Shown here: piece by piece, positions 1 to 8,779 of the stretch
Layout: the number at the start of each line of letters is the position of its first letter
Numbering within the stretch: the first letter of the stretch is position 1
Assembly (NCBI GenBank): GCA_041648175.1
Contig: JBAZPO010000031.1
Span: 1-17,773 of the forward strand
Origin: Desulfobaccales bacterium
GTDB lineage: Bacteria; Desulfobacterota; Desulfobaccia; Desulfobaccales; 0-14-0-80-60-11
Reading direction: 5' to 3'
DNA: 17,773 nucleotides
Notes under the pieces: model-generated
Databases searched by the model: none
What the model was told of the DNA's origin: nothing
What the model saw: only the letters and a program-made list of their open reading frames with translations
Program-made: the position numbers and the translations under genes

Positions 1-49
1 TACCCCTTTGAATTAACGCCACTTTTTTTTGAAATACTAAAATATACTT

Positions 50-164
50 ATTGCCAGGAGAGGTTCTTGCAAAAAGCCGTTTGGTCACTTATGAGATGCT
101 TCGGTTGCTTCTTTCCCTCAGAATGACAGGCAGGGAGATATTTGCAAGAGGCTCTTTTGGCAAT
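50..164. repeat. 115-bp inverted-repeat (MITE-like) element
   Basis: Positions 50-73 and the reverse complement of 141-164 match at 20 of 24 bases, both beginning ATTGCCA and ending TCTTGCAAA. The interior (about 90-130) reads GAGATGCTTCGGTTGCTTC then CCTCAGAATGACA. This resembles a dispersed repeat found in many bacterial genomes, a resemblance recalled from general knowledge and not searched. There is no room for a transposase, so the element would be non-autonomous. No convincing target-site duplication is visible at the edges. Confidence 0.6.
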
Positions 165-271
165 GAGTATAAAGAAAAGTTTTGGAAAAAATGCATGCGG
201 AAAATAAAGACGCGGAATTGTACAAACCCCAAAGAGCTTCACCAAGGAGTTAACAAGCTATATTCCCGTGG

Positions 272-427
272 TTAATGGTTTAAAGCAGAGGACCTGGCTG
301 CCTTTTCCTGGGCCAGGGCCGCAGCTAAAAGATCATCGCCCCGGCTGGCCGCGGCTAACAGGCCGCCGAAGAAAAGACCCAGAAAGGTCCCGACAAACAC
401 GCCCAACAAGACTCCGAGCCAGAACAT
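272..427 (-). CDS. Small membrane protein, 51 residues, glycine-zipper-like helix
   Basis: A 51-residue ORF starts with ATG at 425-427 and stops with TAA at 272-274. An AGAGGTG Shine-Dalgarno lies five bases upstream of the ATG, which is the main evidence that it is translated. Residues 2-26 form one strongly hydrophobic segment with regularly spaced glycines (WLGVLLGVFVGTFLGLFFGG), as in glycine-zipper or GxxxG helices that pack against each other. After it come a charged turn (SRGDD) and an alanine-rich amphipathic tail ending QEKAARSSALNH. I do not recognise the family. It stands alone and a palindrome at 519-541 lies upstream in its probable promoter region. It could be a single-pass inner-membrane peptide; the function is unknown. 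Confidence 0.6.
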   Translation of the reverse strand: MFWLGVLLGVFVGTFLGLFFGGLLAAASRGDDLLAAALAQEKAARSSALNH

Positions 428-518
428 AGTTCACCTCTTTGAACCATTCCAATCCGGTCCCGTTATGAACTATGTTATTTCCAATATTCGTGCCATAAAA
501 ATAATATCAATTAAATCA

Positions 519-541
519 CTTCGTTACACTTTGTAACGAAG
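519..541. promoter_or_regulatory. Perfect 10-bp palindrome with 3-bp centre, possible operator
   Basis: CTTCGTTACA at 519-528 is exactly repeated in inverse as TGTAACGAAG at 532-541, around the centre CTT. On the minus strand it sits about 95-115 bp upstream of the 51-residue membrane protein gene, just 5' of an AT-rich stretch containing TATTAT that could serve as a -10. The shape (TTACA-N3-TGTAA) fits a dimeric repressor operator such as those of TetR-family regulators. An RNA hairpin is the alternative; there is no T-run to make it a terminator. Confidence 0.4.
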
Positions 542-636
542 CGGCCATTGTTTAGCTTTCGAAACAAATATGGAGTCTGCGTTAGGATTACTTTACAAGA
601 TCGATTCCCTGGTACTCTGCTATTATACGCAACGAC

Positions 637-797
637 TTAATTAGTTCTCATCCGAAAAAGTTTAAAGATGCAAACGGCTTCAAAGTCCCCCTTTGAAAAA
701 GGGGGATTTAGGGGGATTTTCGGGTAGTTATAAATCCCCCCTAACCCCCTTTGGTAAGGGGTGGATTTTAAAGGCGTTTCCGGATGAGAATAATTAA
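637..797. repeat. 161-bp MITE-like element with terminal inverted repeats (full copy)
   Basis: The left end (637-657, TTAATTAGTTCTCATCCGAAA) and the inverted right end (777-797) match over about 20 bases with one shifted base at each side of a TTCTCATCCG core. Inside are two inverted arms of the type CCCCCTTT-GGGGGATTTAGGGGGATTT (about 687-720 and 734-769). A second, partial copy in the opposite orientation is present at about 17507-17580, which shows this is a dispersed family and not a local hairpin. There is no coding capacity. Confidence 0.7.
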
Positions 798-810
798 TTG
801 AACATATGCG

Positions 811-869
811 TTCTCCGCGCCTCTGCGGTGAAAAATAATTAACCGCAGAGACGCGAAGGGCGCAGAGAA
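811..869. repeat. Inverted repeat of the CTCTGCGGT/ACCGCAGAG type
   Basis: CTCTGCGGT at 821-829 is exactly inverted at 842-850, around an AT-rich loop; outer arms TTCTC and GAGAA (811-815, 865-869) also pair. Sequences of the CTCTGCGGTGAAAA/ACCGCAGAGACGC kind are widespread intergenic repeats in bacteria (general knowledge). It lies about 40 bp downstream of the argJ stop but has no clear T-run, so I do not call it a terminator. With the palindrome and the 637-797 element it accounts for most of the gene-free stretch 428-910; nothing else is recognisable there. Confidence 0.55.
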
Positions 870-910
870 AAATTTGTCAAATTATTTATGACGCTTAGGT
901 ATATTAATTC

Positions 911-2092
911 TTAACTGCGGTAGTCGGCATTGATGCGAATGTAGTCCTCGGTATAGTCGCAGGTATCGTAGTAATCAGCACAGTCGCCATTGTTAAGCTG
1001 GATATTCAGCATAAACGTGCCCGACTTGATGACTTGCTGGGCGGCGGCTTCAGCCTCCGGTCCCAGTCCCTGGCCGTTTTGCATTACGGGATGAGCTCCG
1101 AAGGCAATCTCCACCCGTTCCGGATTGAAACGGGCCCCGGAACGCCCCAGCGCGGCCATAATCCGGCCCCAGTTGACGTCCTCCCCGGCTATGGCGGTTT
1201 TGACCAGGGGGGAGAGCGCCACGGTCATGGCGGCCTTTTTGGCGTCAGCCAGTGAGGCCGCGCCTTTAACGACAACTTTATAGACGTGGCGGGCGCCTTC
1301 GCCGTCAGCCACCACCTGCCAGGCCAACTCGCCCATCACCTGGTTCAAGGCCTCGCCCAGAGTGGTCATGGCCGGGCCGGCCGCGTCGATTCGTGCGTTT
1401 CCCGCCAACCCGCTGGCCAGCAAAAGAATGGTGTCATTGGTGGACGTGTCCCCATCTACGGTGATCCGGTTGAAACTGACCGGCAGTGCCTGTCGCAGGA
1501 GCGTTTTCAAAACCTTGGGCGCGGCCGCAACGTCGCTGAAGATAAAGACTAAAAGCGTCGCCATATCCGGGTGAATCATGCCCGAGCCTTTGGCGATACC
1601 GGCCAGAGTGAATTTCTTACCGTCAATTGTGCCCTGGACCAGCGAGGCCTTGGGACGGGTGTCGGTGGTCATGATAGCCCGGGCCGCCTCTCCCAACCCG
1701 TCGGGGCTCAAGGCCGCCACTAATTGGGGCAGGGCCTGGGTGATACGGTCCCCGGGCAAAGGGGTGCCGATGACCCCGGTGGAGGCCGGCAGCACCAGGC
1801 GTTCCGGGATATTGAGCAGTTCCGCGGTCCGCCGGCAGGTCTCCCGGGCGGTCGCGAGGCCTTGGGGGCCGTTACAGGCATTGGCGTTGCCGGCATTCAC
1901 CAAAATAGCCTGGGCGAAACCCTTCCGCAGGCGTTCCTGGGAAATCAGCACCGGCGCAGCCTTTACCCGGTTGCGGGTAAACACCCCCGCGGCGGCAACG
2001 GGAGTATCCGCCACCATCAAGGCCAGATCCTGCACCCCAGGTTTTTTGATGCCCGCGGCGGTGGCGGCAAAACGAAAGCCCGGAACTATCAT
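911..2092 (-). CDS. argJ: Glutamate N-acetyltransferase / amino-acid acetyltransferase ArgJ
   Basis: This 393-residue protein matches ArgJ along its length. ArgJ transfers acetyl from N-acetylornithine to glutamate in cyclic arginine biosynthesis in the cytoplasm, and some members also use acetyl-CoA. The precursor cuts itself into two chains at an Ala-Thr bond. The site is visible as KGSGMIHPDMATL (residues 168-180), making Thr179 the new N-terminal nucleophile. Other family signatures are TRNRVKAAPV (39-48), LVNAGNANACNG (64-75), the oxyanion-region STGVIGTPLP (104-113), EDVNWGRIMAALGRSGA and the C-terminal end YIRINADYRS. The length is normal. The ATG at 2090-2092 follows an AGGAAG ribosome site. 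The next gene upstream is the TPR gene after a 173-bp gap. A separate short N-acetylglutamate synthase gene is also in this window. Confidence 0.95.
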   Translation of the reverse strand: MIVPGFRFAATAAGIKKPGVQDLALMVADTPVAAAGVFTRNRVKAAPVLISQERLRKGFAQAILVNAGNANACNGPQGLATARETCRRTAELLNIPERLVLPASTGVIGTPLPGDRITQALPQLVAALSPDGLGEAARAIMTTDTRPKASLVQGTIDGKKFTLAGIAKGSGMIHPDMATLLVFIFSDVAAAPKVLKTLLRQALPVSFNRITVDGDTSTNDTILLLASGLAGNARIDAAGPAMTTLGEALNQVMGELAWQVVADGEGARHVYKVVVKGAASLADAKKAAMTVALSPLVKTAIAGEDVNWGRIMAALGRSGARFNPERVEIAFGAHPVMQNGQGLGPEAEAAAQQVIKSGTFMLNIQLNNGDCADYYDTCDYTEDYIRINADYRS

Positions 2093-2265
2093 CTTCTCGC
2101 GTCTTCCTTTATTTTTCGGGTTGCAGGGATGGCCCCTTATCTGACCACAGGGGTAGACCCGCGCTCTTGGTGGGGTTTAACGGGAATCTCAGGAATACAG
2201 GGAACGGTTTTCCTATTGAGGCTTCCAAGTACCCTCGAAAAAACCCTGTGACTTCTCCACTGAAC

Positions 2266-4146
2266 TTATTTTTTAGTAGTTGCGGGCAATTTTTGCAATA
2301 ATTTTTCCGCTTGGTCGGCCCCCGGAAAATCCTTGGAGATCCCCAACGCTTTTTCAAGATATTGCCTGGCCTCCGGTTTTTTTCCCTGTTGGTCCAGCAC
2401 CACGGCAAAATGATACAGGACATCCGGATTTTCGGGCAACAGAGCCGCGGCTTTGTCCAGGGCGTTCAAAGCCTTCTGGGGTTCGGCCTGCTTATGACTG
2501 ATCCAGCCCAGGGTATCGAGCACGTGACCATTCTCCGGGGCCAGAGCCGCGGCTTTTTCTGCCAGTTGCCGAGCTTCGGGAAGATTGCCGCTTTCGGAGA
2601 GAAGCTCAGCCAGATTATTCAGCGCGGCGATATCTTCGGGGTGTTGAGCCAGGATATCTCGATATATCGTGGTGGCGGCGCTCACATTGCCCGTTTTCTT
2701 ATAGAGCATGGCCAGGTTAAATTTTTGGGCCATATTTTCGGGATCGAGAGCCACAACCTGCTGGTTCGTTTCTATGGCCCGCTTGAGGTCACCCTGGCGC
2801 TGATAAGCCAGGGTGAGGCCCTGCAAAAGTCGGGGATTATGGGGAGCAATTGAGAGCCCTTTGTTCAGTTGGGCAATGGCCTGGTCGTATTTTTTTATGA
2901 ACCCGTAAAACAGGCCCAAGCGATAATAGGAGAGGGGGTCCTGCGGATATTTCTGCACCCCCTGAAGGAAAATCTTTTCCGCCTGGTCATATTGGCCGGC
3001 AACCTGATAAGTAGAACCTAGCAGATCGTAATCCGTGGGCCCGGCGGTGGGAGCACGAAGCAATTCCTGGTAGATGGCAATAGCTTCAGGGAATTTCTTC
3101 TGTTCCACAAGAAAAGCGGCCAGGCCCTTTTTGAGGTCAGGATTTTTGGGGGCCAGTTGGATGGCCTGGCGCATCTGCGCCAGAGCGGCGTCGGGCTCTT
3201 TGAGGGAGGCCAGGGTTTTCCCTAATTCCCAATAAGGCAGGGGTTGTTTGGGTTGCAGCTGGATCGCCTTTTGTAGGGTTTGGCGGGAATCCTGGTTCAA
3301 GCCGGCTTCCCGGTAAGCAATCCCCAGGGCCAGATAAGCCCTGGCGGGGTCAGGCTGAGCCAATTTAAGCGCCTGATCAAATTCTTTCTGAGCCTGGTCG
3401 GGATGCTTTTGACCCTTATAAGCCGCTGCCAATAAGACATGGAGCAAAAAGCCCGAGTCCCCAGGGGGGATGCGATTCGCCAACAAGTTAACGGTCTTAT
3501 CGTATTTGCCGGTAAGGTTATATAAGCGTGCCAGGTTTACTTTGACTCCCGCGTAGTCTGCCGGGGTGCCTGCCAGGCCCTTCTCGAAATGGGCGATGGC
3601 CTCGGGTAACCTGCCTTCCTTTTCCAAAAGCAGCCCCAATCTCTGGTTGGCCCTGGCATAGTCTGGGTTGGCCTGAAGGGCTTTAAGAAATTGGGCCTGG
3701 GCTTCACCAGACTTGCCCTGGGCCAGATAGATATCCCCTATCTTGGTCAAAGCCGTGCTTTGCTGAGGATTTAATCGGACCGCTTCCTGCAAAGCCTCCA
3801 ACCCGGCGTGCGTCTGCCCCTGCAGGGCCAGGATGGCTCCCAGGAGTTCCTGGGCCGGGGCAGATTTGGGGTTTTGTTTGAGAACCTCTTTCACATTAGC
3901 CATGGCCTGTTTTAAGTTGCCGGTGTTAATCAACTTGATGGCCTGGTCAAGCTGAGGGTCAGGGGGAATGTCAAGGTTTTGGTACGAGGACGGCAGGGCT
4001 GGGCCAGGCCTCGACTCGAGGCCGCCCGGAGCTGAGGGGGAGAAATCCTTGAAATCGAGGGAGAACCCTAAACACACTTTAGGTAGGAGCACCAGGAGAA
4101 TAAGGGTCAAAACAAGCATGCTGTTGGAGACTACTTTAAGGCGCAT
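2266..4146 (-). CDS. Exported tetratricopeptide-repeat protein, 626 residues
   Basis: Residues 1-27 form a signal peptide: basic MRLK, a hydrophobic core (MLVLTLILLVLLPKVCLG), then a polar mature start. From about residue 70 to the C-terminus the protein is an almost unbroken array of roughly fifteen 34-residue TPR units, recognisable by patterns such as A-x-x-x-L-G-x-x-Y and A-x-x-x-x-x-x-A-L-x-x-P. Examples are PKSAPAQELLGAILALQG and PDYARANQRLGLLLEKEG. TPR arrays are protein-binding scaffolds, so this is probably a periplasmic scaffold, but no catalytic domain is present and the partner is unknown. There is no lipobox cysteine. The ATG is nine bases from a GGAGGG ribosome site. It lies just downstream of the vWA gene but is separated from it by a terminator at 4272-4310. 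A role with exported polysaccharide or surface proteins is only a guess from the neighbour. Confidence 0.85.
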   Translation of the reverse strand: MRLKVVSNSMLVLTLILLVLLPKVCLGFSLDFKDFSPSAPGGLESRPGPALPSSYQNLDIPPDPQLDQAIKLINTGNLKQAMANVKEVLKQNPKSAPAQELLGAILALQGQTHAGLEALQEAVRLNPQQSTALTKIGDIYLAQGKSGEAQAQFLKALQANPDYARANQRLGLLLEKEGRLPEAIAHFEKGLAGTPADYAGVKVNLARLYNLTGKYDKTVNLLANRIPPGDSGFLLHVLLAAAYKGQKHPDQAQKEFDQALKLAQPDPARAYLALGIAYREAGLNQDSRQTLQKAIQLQPKQPLPYWELGKTLASLKEPDAALAQMRQAIQLAPKNPDLKKGLAAFLVEQKKFPEAIAIYQELLRAPTAGPTDYDLLGSTYQVAGQYDQAEKIFLQGVQKYPQDPLSYYRLGLFYGFIKKYDQAIAQLNKGLSIAPHNPRLLQGLTLAYQRQGDLKRAIETNQQVVALDPENMAQKFNLAMLYKKTGNVSAATTIYRDILAQHPEDIAALNNLAELLSESGNLPEARQLAEKAAALAPENGHVLDTLGWISHKQAEPQKALNALDKAAALLPENPDVLYHFAVVLDQQGKKPEARQYLEKALGISKDFPGADQAEKLLQKLPATTKK

Positions 4147-4200
4147 AAGGGTGAACCCTCCTCGGTCAATGACAGGATGCCGTGGTACATGGGTTTTTTA

Positions 4201-4209
4201 ATTTTATCA
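4201..4209 (-). promoter_or_regulatory. Candidate extended -10 promoter of the TPR gene
   Basis: On the minus strand TGATAAAAT reads as an extended -10 (TGn followed by TAAAAT), about 55 bp upstream of the TPR start. It lies on the far side of the vWA terminator, so it would allow independent transcription. No good -35 is seen at the usual distance. Confidence 0.35.
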
Positions 4210-4271
4210 GTAATGCAATTCTCATACCTTAAGGCTAAAAGTTTTCTCTCTGCAGCCCGGAAACTGGTCAT

Positions 4272-4310
4272 AAAAAAAACAGGGAGGTGCAGACTCTCAC
4301 CCCCCTGTTT
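4272..4310 (-). terminator. Rho-independent terminator of the vWA gene
   Basis: On the minus strand AAACAGGG pairs with CCCTGTTT (4303-4310 with 4277-4284). Further inner pairing of GGGTG with CACC follows, and the stem runs straight into eight T residues. It begins about 20 bp after the stop codon at 4330. Confidence 0.85.
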
Positions 4311-4329
4311 AGTCATCCACAGGCCTGGG

Positions 4330-5397
4330 TTAGGTCCGTTTCATTCTCCTCCGCAAAGGAATCAGGCCCAACAGGCCGGTGGCCATCAGGTACACAGTCG
4401 GGGGCACCGGAATGCAGGTCCAGTGGTCAAACTCAGTGGCGACGATGGCGCCGTCCACCAGGGCATTGATCACAAAGTCAAAGTCTCTCTCAAAAGCCCG
4501 GCAGCAACCTACCAAGGTGACATCGAATTCGAATAGACGTTCAATGTCCCGGGTAAAATCACCCGTATAAGATGCAGGGGTAGTCGAGAAGAACGGGGTT
4601 ATCCCAGCAGGCAGACCGGCGATTTCCAGTGCAACCGTATGGTATTCCGACAAGCTCGTCGTGATGGCAGCTAAGACAGCCGCTACGAGATCCGCTTGAG
4701 CGGGATGATCGAGATACTGGCCACCGGTGGCGTTGACCATAACGGTTTCCTGTCCGGTGGAGTTTTTGGCGCCCACGTCAACGGCGATCAACTTGGTGAG
4801 CGGCGGGCCCACTAAGGCCGCGGTGGCTTGAGCCAGAGTCACGCCGGTGGGGCCACTGGGGTCATGGCCGGGGGCATCGCCGAACTGGACCATTATCTGA
4901 GCCGAGCCGGCCCGCCAGCCGGAAGCGGCCGTGGTCGCTTGCTGGATCCCGTACAGATTGGCTTCCGGAAAATCCCCGCCGCCGCTGGCGACCCAGGCAT
5001 TAAGGCCGGCCTGGACGGCAGCCTGGTTGGCGGTCATGGCCTGGTCAAGCCGGTAGACAAAAGCATCGCCAACATCCCTGTATTCCCCGACGGCCCATTG
5101 CACGTTACCGAGGCCGGCGGTAGCGGCCAAAATGGCCGCGGCATTGGCTTGCACAGTACCGATGGTGCCGCCCATGCTGCCGGTGGTATCCGACAGGAAG
5201 AAGATATCCGTTTGGGTTGTGGTGGGGGTCCCGGCACTAACGGTCACCGTCTTGTGGATTGTCGCTGTAGTCAGTGAGGTCGGTGAGGCAAAGACGGTCC
5301 ACGTGCCCGGGGAGATGTCATCCGCCAGCGCGCCAAGCGGTACCATGAGCATGGCGCAGACCGCTAAAAATCCAAAAAGTTTCCAATGTCTCTTCAT
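4330..5397 (-). CDS. Exported von Willebrand factor A domain protein with VPxP/PEP-CTERM-like C-terminus
   Basis: The protein has 355 residues from the ATG at 5395-5397, preferred over an ATG four codons upstream because GGAGG lies five bases before it. Residues 1-25 are a signal peptide ending LGALA. A vWA domain spans about 62-250. Its metal-ion-dependent adhesion site is DTTGSMGG (70-77), a D-x-T-x-S form of the usual D-x-S-x-S. GGDFPEANLYG (140-150) and FGDAPGHD (172-179) follow, as in secreted vWA proteins. The C-terminus reads IPVPPTVYLMATGLLGL then IPLRRRMKR: a proline motif, one hydrophobic helix and a basic tail. This is the layout of PEP-CTERM/VPxP-CTERM exosortase sorting signals. 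It is thus probably surface-attached or released, and may bind metal and a protein or polysaccharide partner. A riboswitch-bearing leader precedes it and a terminator follows, so it is a single-gene unit. No exosortase gene is in the window. Confidence 0.85.
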   Translation of the reverse strand: MKRHWKLFGFLAVCAMLMVPLGALADDISPGTWTVFASPTSLTTATIHKTVTVSAGTPTTTQTDIFFLSDTTGSMGGTIGTVQANAAAILAATAGLGNVQWAVGEYRDVGDAFVYRLDQAMTANQAAVQAGLNAWVASGGGDFPEANLYGIQQATTAASGWRAGSAQIMVQFGDAPGHDPSGPTGVTLAQATAALVGPPLTKLIAVDVGAKNSTGQETVMVNATGGQYLDHPAQADLVAAVLAAITTSLSEYHTVALEIAGLPAGITPFFSTTPASYTGDFTRDIERLFEFDVTLVGCCRAFERDFDFVINALVDGAIVATEFDHWTCIPVPPTVYLMATGLLGLIPLRRRMKRT

Positions 5398-5614
5398 ATA
5401 ATCCTCCATCTTGCTTGGTTATCCTCGGTTTCTTCCTCCTTGAAGGTTAATGGAACGCTGGTTGCGTTCGCATCGCCGATACCCGGAAAAACCCCTAGCG
5501 TTATAAGAATTGACTCGCGGCTTGGGCACACCTCCTTAGTCCTGGAAATAAACTTCACGGAAATGGGGAAGCTTATGTCTTTTCTCCCCCACGAACTTTC
5601 CGCAGTAACTCGGC
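5398..5614 (-). promoter_or_regulatory. Leader between riboswitch aptamer and vWA gene (probable expression platform)
   Basis: About 217 bases of transcribed leader separate the aptamer from the start codon. Two stems are visible: 5559-5601 (GGAAA/TTTCC and TGGGG/CCCCA) and 5453-5469 (GAACGC/GCGTTC, five-base loop). Neither is followed by a U-run, so a simple intrinsic terminator is not apparent. The switch could act on an anti-terminator pairing I cannot fold by eye, on Rho, or on access to the ribosome site GGAGG at 5403-5407. An AAGGAGG that precedes no useful start lies near 5530. Confidence 0.4.
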
Positions 5615-5700
5615 CAATGGATTCAGGCAACCCGGCTCTCTTGCCTAGACCCGTAGCTTTCCGTCCGACTACGCAATGGGGTTGGCCTGATTTGGAGATT
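5615..5700 (-). ncRNA. GEMM-I riboswitch aptamer (cyclic-di-GMP-I class)
   Basis: Read on the minus strand the conserved GEMM-I landmarks occur in order: AGGCCAACC at the 5' side, GGACGGAAAGC (5656-5666), GGGTCTA (5646-5652), a short stem GGC-AAGAGA-GCC, and GCCGGGTTGCC (5626-5636). The ends pair through TCAGGC/GCCTGA (5685-5690 with 5623-5628), closing the aptamer. The A of GGAAAGC would be the base that stacks between the two ligand bases in the family. The class senses cyclic di-GMP; a subgroup in Desulfobacterota and Geobacter relatives prefers 3',3'-cGAMP, and I cannot decide between them by eye. It lies at the 5' end of the transcript, right after a strong promoter, upstream of the vWA gene. 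Confidence 0.85.
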
Positions 5701-5740
5701 GTTCATCTCGGCAGCAGAGTTTATATGTATACGTGGATGT

Positions 5741-5769
5741 ATATTAATCACCTTTAAATATTTTGTCAA
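5741..5769 (-). promoter_or_regulatory. Promoter of the riboswitch-vWA transcript
   Basis: A perfect TTGACA -35 (complement at 5764-5769) is followed after 17 bases by TAATAT (complement at 5741-5746). Transcription would start near 5734, about 40 bases before the aptamer core. Confidence 0.7.
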
Positions 5770-6014
5770 TACATGTAAAAATGTTTACAGATATTTTTAA
5801 TATAATAAACATGTTGTAAATATTACTCAAATAATTACCAAAAAGGAAATTAAGGGAAGAAATGCGATGCCACAAATGAAGCAGCCTTTGGGCCATGCCC
5901 CAGGCAGGCAAAGGGGCGAGTCCTAAAATTTGGGTCCCCCCCAACTATTATTCAGGCGCGGGGTTTGAGGACTGGTAAGGACAGAAGCCGGGGGATGAAA
6001 GCTGACCACTGCTG
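5770..6014. other. Gene-free AT-rich then GC-rich spacer
   Basis: The stretch 5770-5860 is very AT-rich and lies upstream of the riboswitch promoter. At 5881-5917 overlapping inverted pairs are visible (CCTTTG 5885-5890 with CAAAGG 5909-5914; GCCCC with GGGGC at 5897-5917), giving a possible hairpin of unknown role. No ORF with a ribosome site and no RNA family was recognised. Confidence 0.3.
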
Positions 6015-6050
6015 AAAAAAGCAGGGCGACCCAGTGGGTCGCCCTTGCTT
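6015..6050 (-). terminator. Rho-independent terminator of secA
   Basis: On the minus strand a long stem forms, AAGCAAGGGCGACCC against GGGTCGCCCTGCTT with an ACT loop and one bulge, running into six T residues. It lies about 75 bp past the secA stop at 6125. Confidence 0.9.
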
Positions 6051-6124
6051 AGGCGGGTTAGGAGGGGGGCTTGGGGGATATGGGCAGGGATATTTTGTTA
6101 GCGTCCCTGGCCCTCCCCCAAAAC

Positions 6125-8620
<2,496 letters not shown>

Positions 8621-8749
8621 AGGTGTATCTGCCAATAAAAAACCCCGATAAAGCCAGGCTCCACCGGAGGAATGAGGGCGTGGTTTAAGGTGCCAGAGGG
8701 CTGGCCGCGGTGTCTATTTTACTGCCGGCCACGAAAACTTTCCTTTTAA

Positions 8750-8778
8750 AAAATAACGCACCGCCCCCAGGCTGTCAA
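8750..8778 (-). promoter_or_regulatory. Promoter of secA
   Basis: A perfect TTGACA (complement at 8773-8778) is followed after exactly 17 bases by TATTTT (complement at 8750-8755). Transcription would start near 8743, leaving an untranslated leader of about 120 bases containing a weak TGGCC/GGCCA stem. Confidence 0.6.
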
Positions 8779-8779
8779 G

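Noticed and set aside
51..275. Plus-strand 74-residue open frame
   Set aside because: It runs through the 50-164 inverted-repeat element and its translation (EMLRLLLSLRMTG) is what that repeat type gives; no family and no credible ribosome site.
2093..2265. Possible terminator or riboswitch in the TPR-argJ gap
   Set aside because: Only a weak CCCCT/AGGGG pairing is visible, with no T-run and no conserved RNA motif.
5394..5630. 78-residue minus-strand open frame before the vWA gene
   Set aside because: Its start lies inside the riboswitch aptamer, it has no ribosome site, and the composition is not protein-like; kept only as an observation on the leader.
5881..5917. Hairpin between secA terminator and riboswitch promoter considered as a second riboswitch
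   Set aside because: Pairing is present but the conserved loops of GEMM or other known classes are not.
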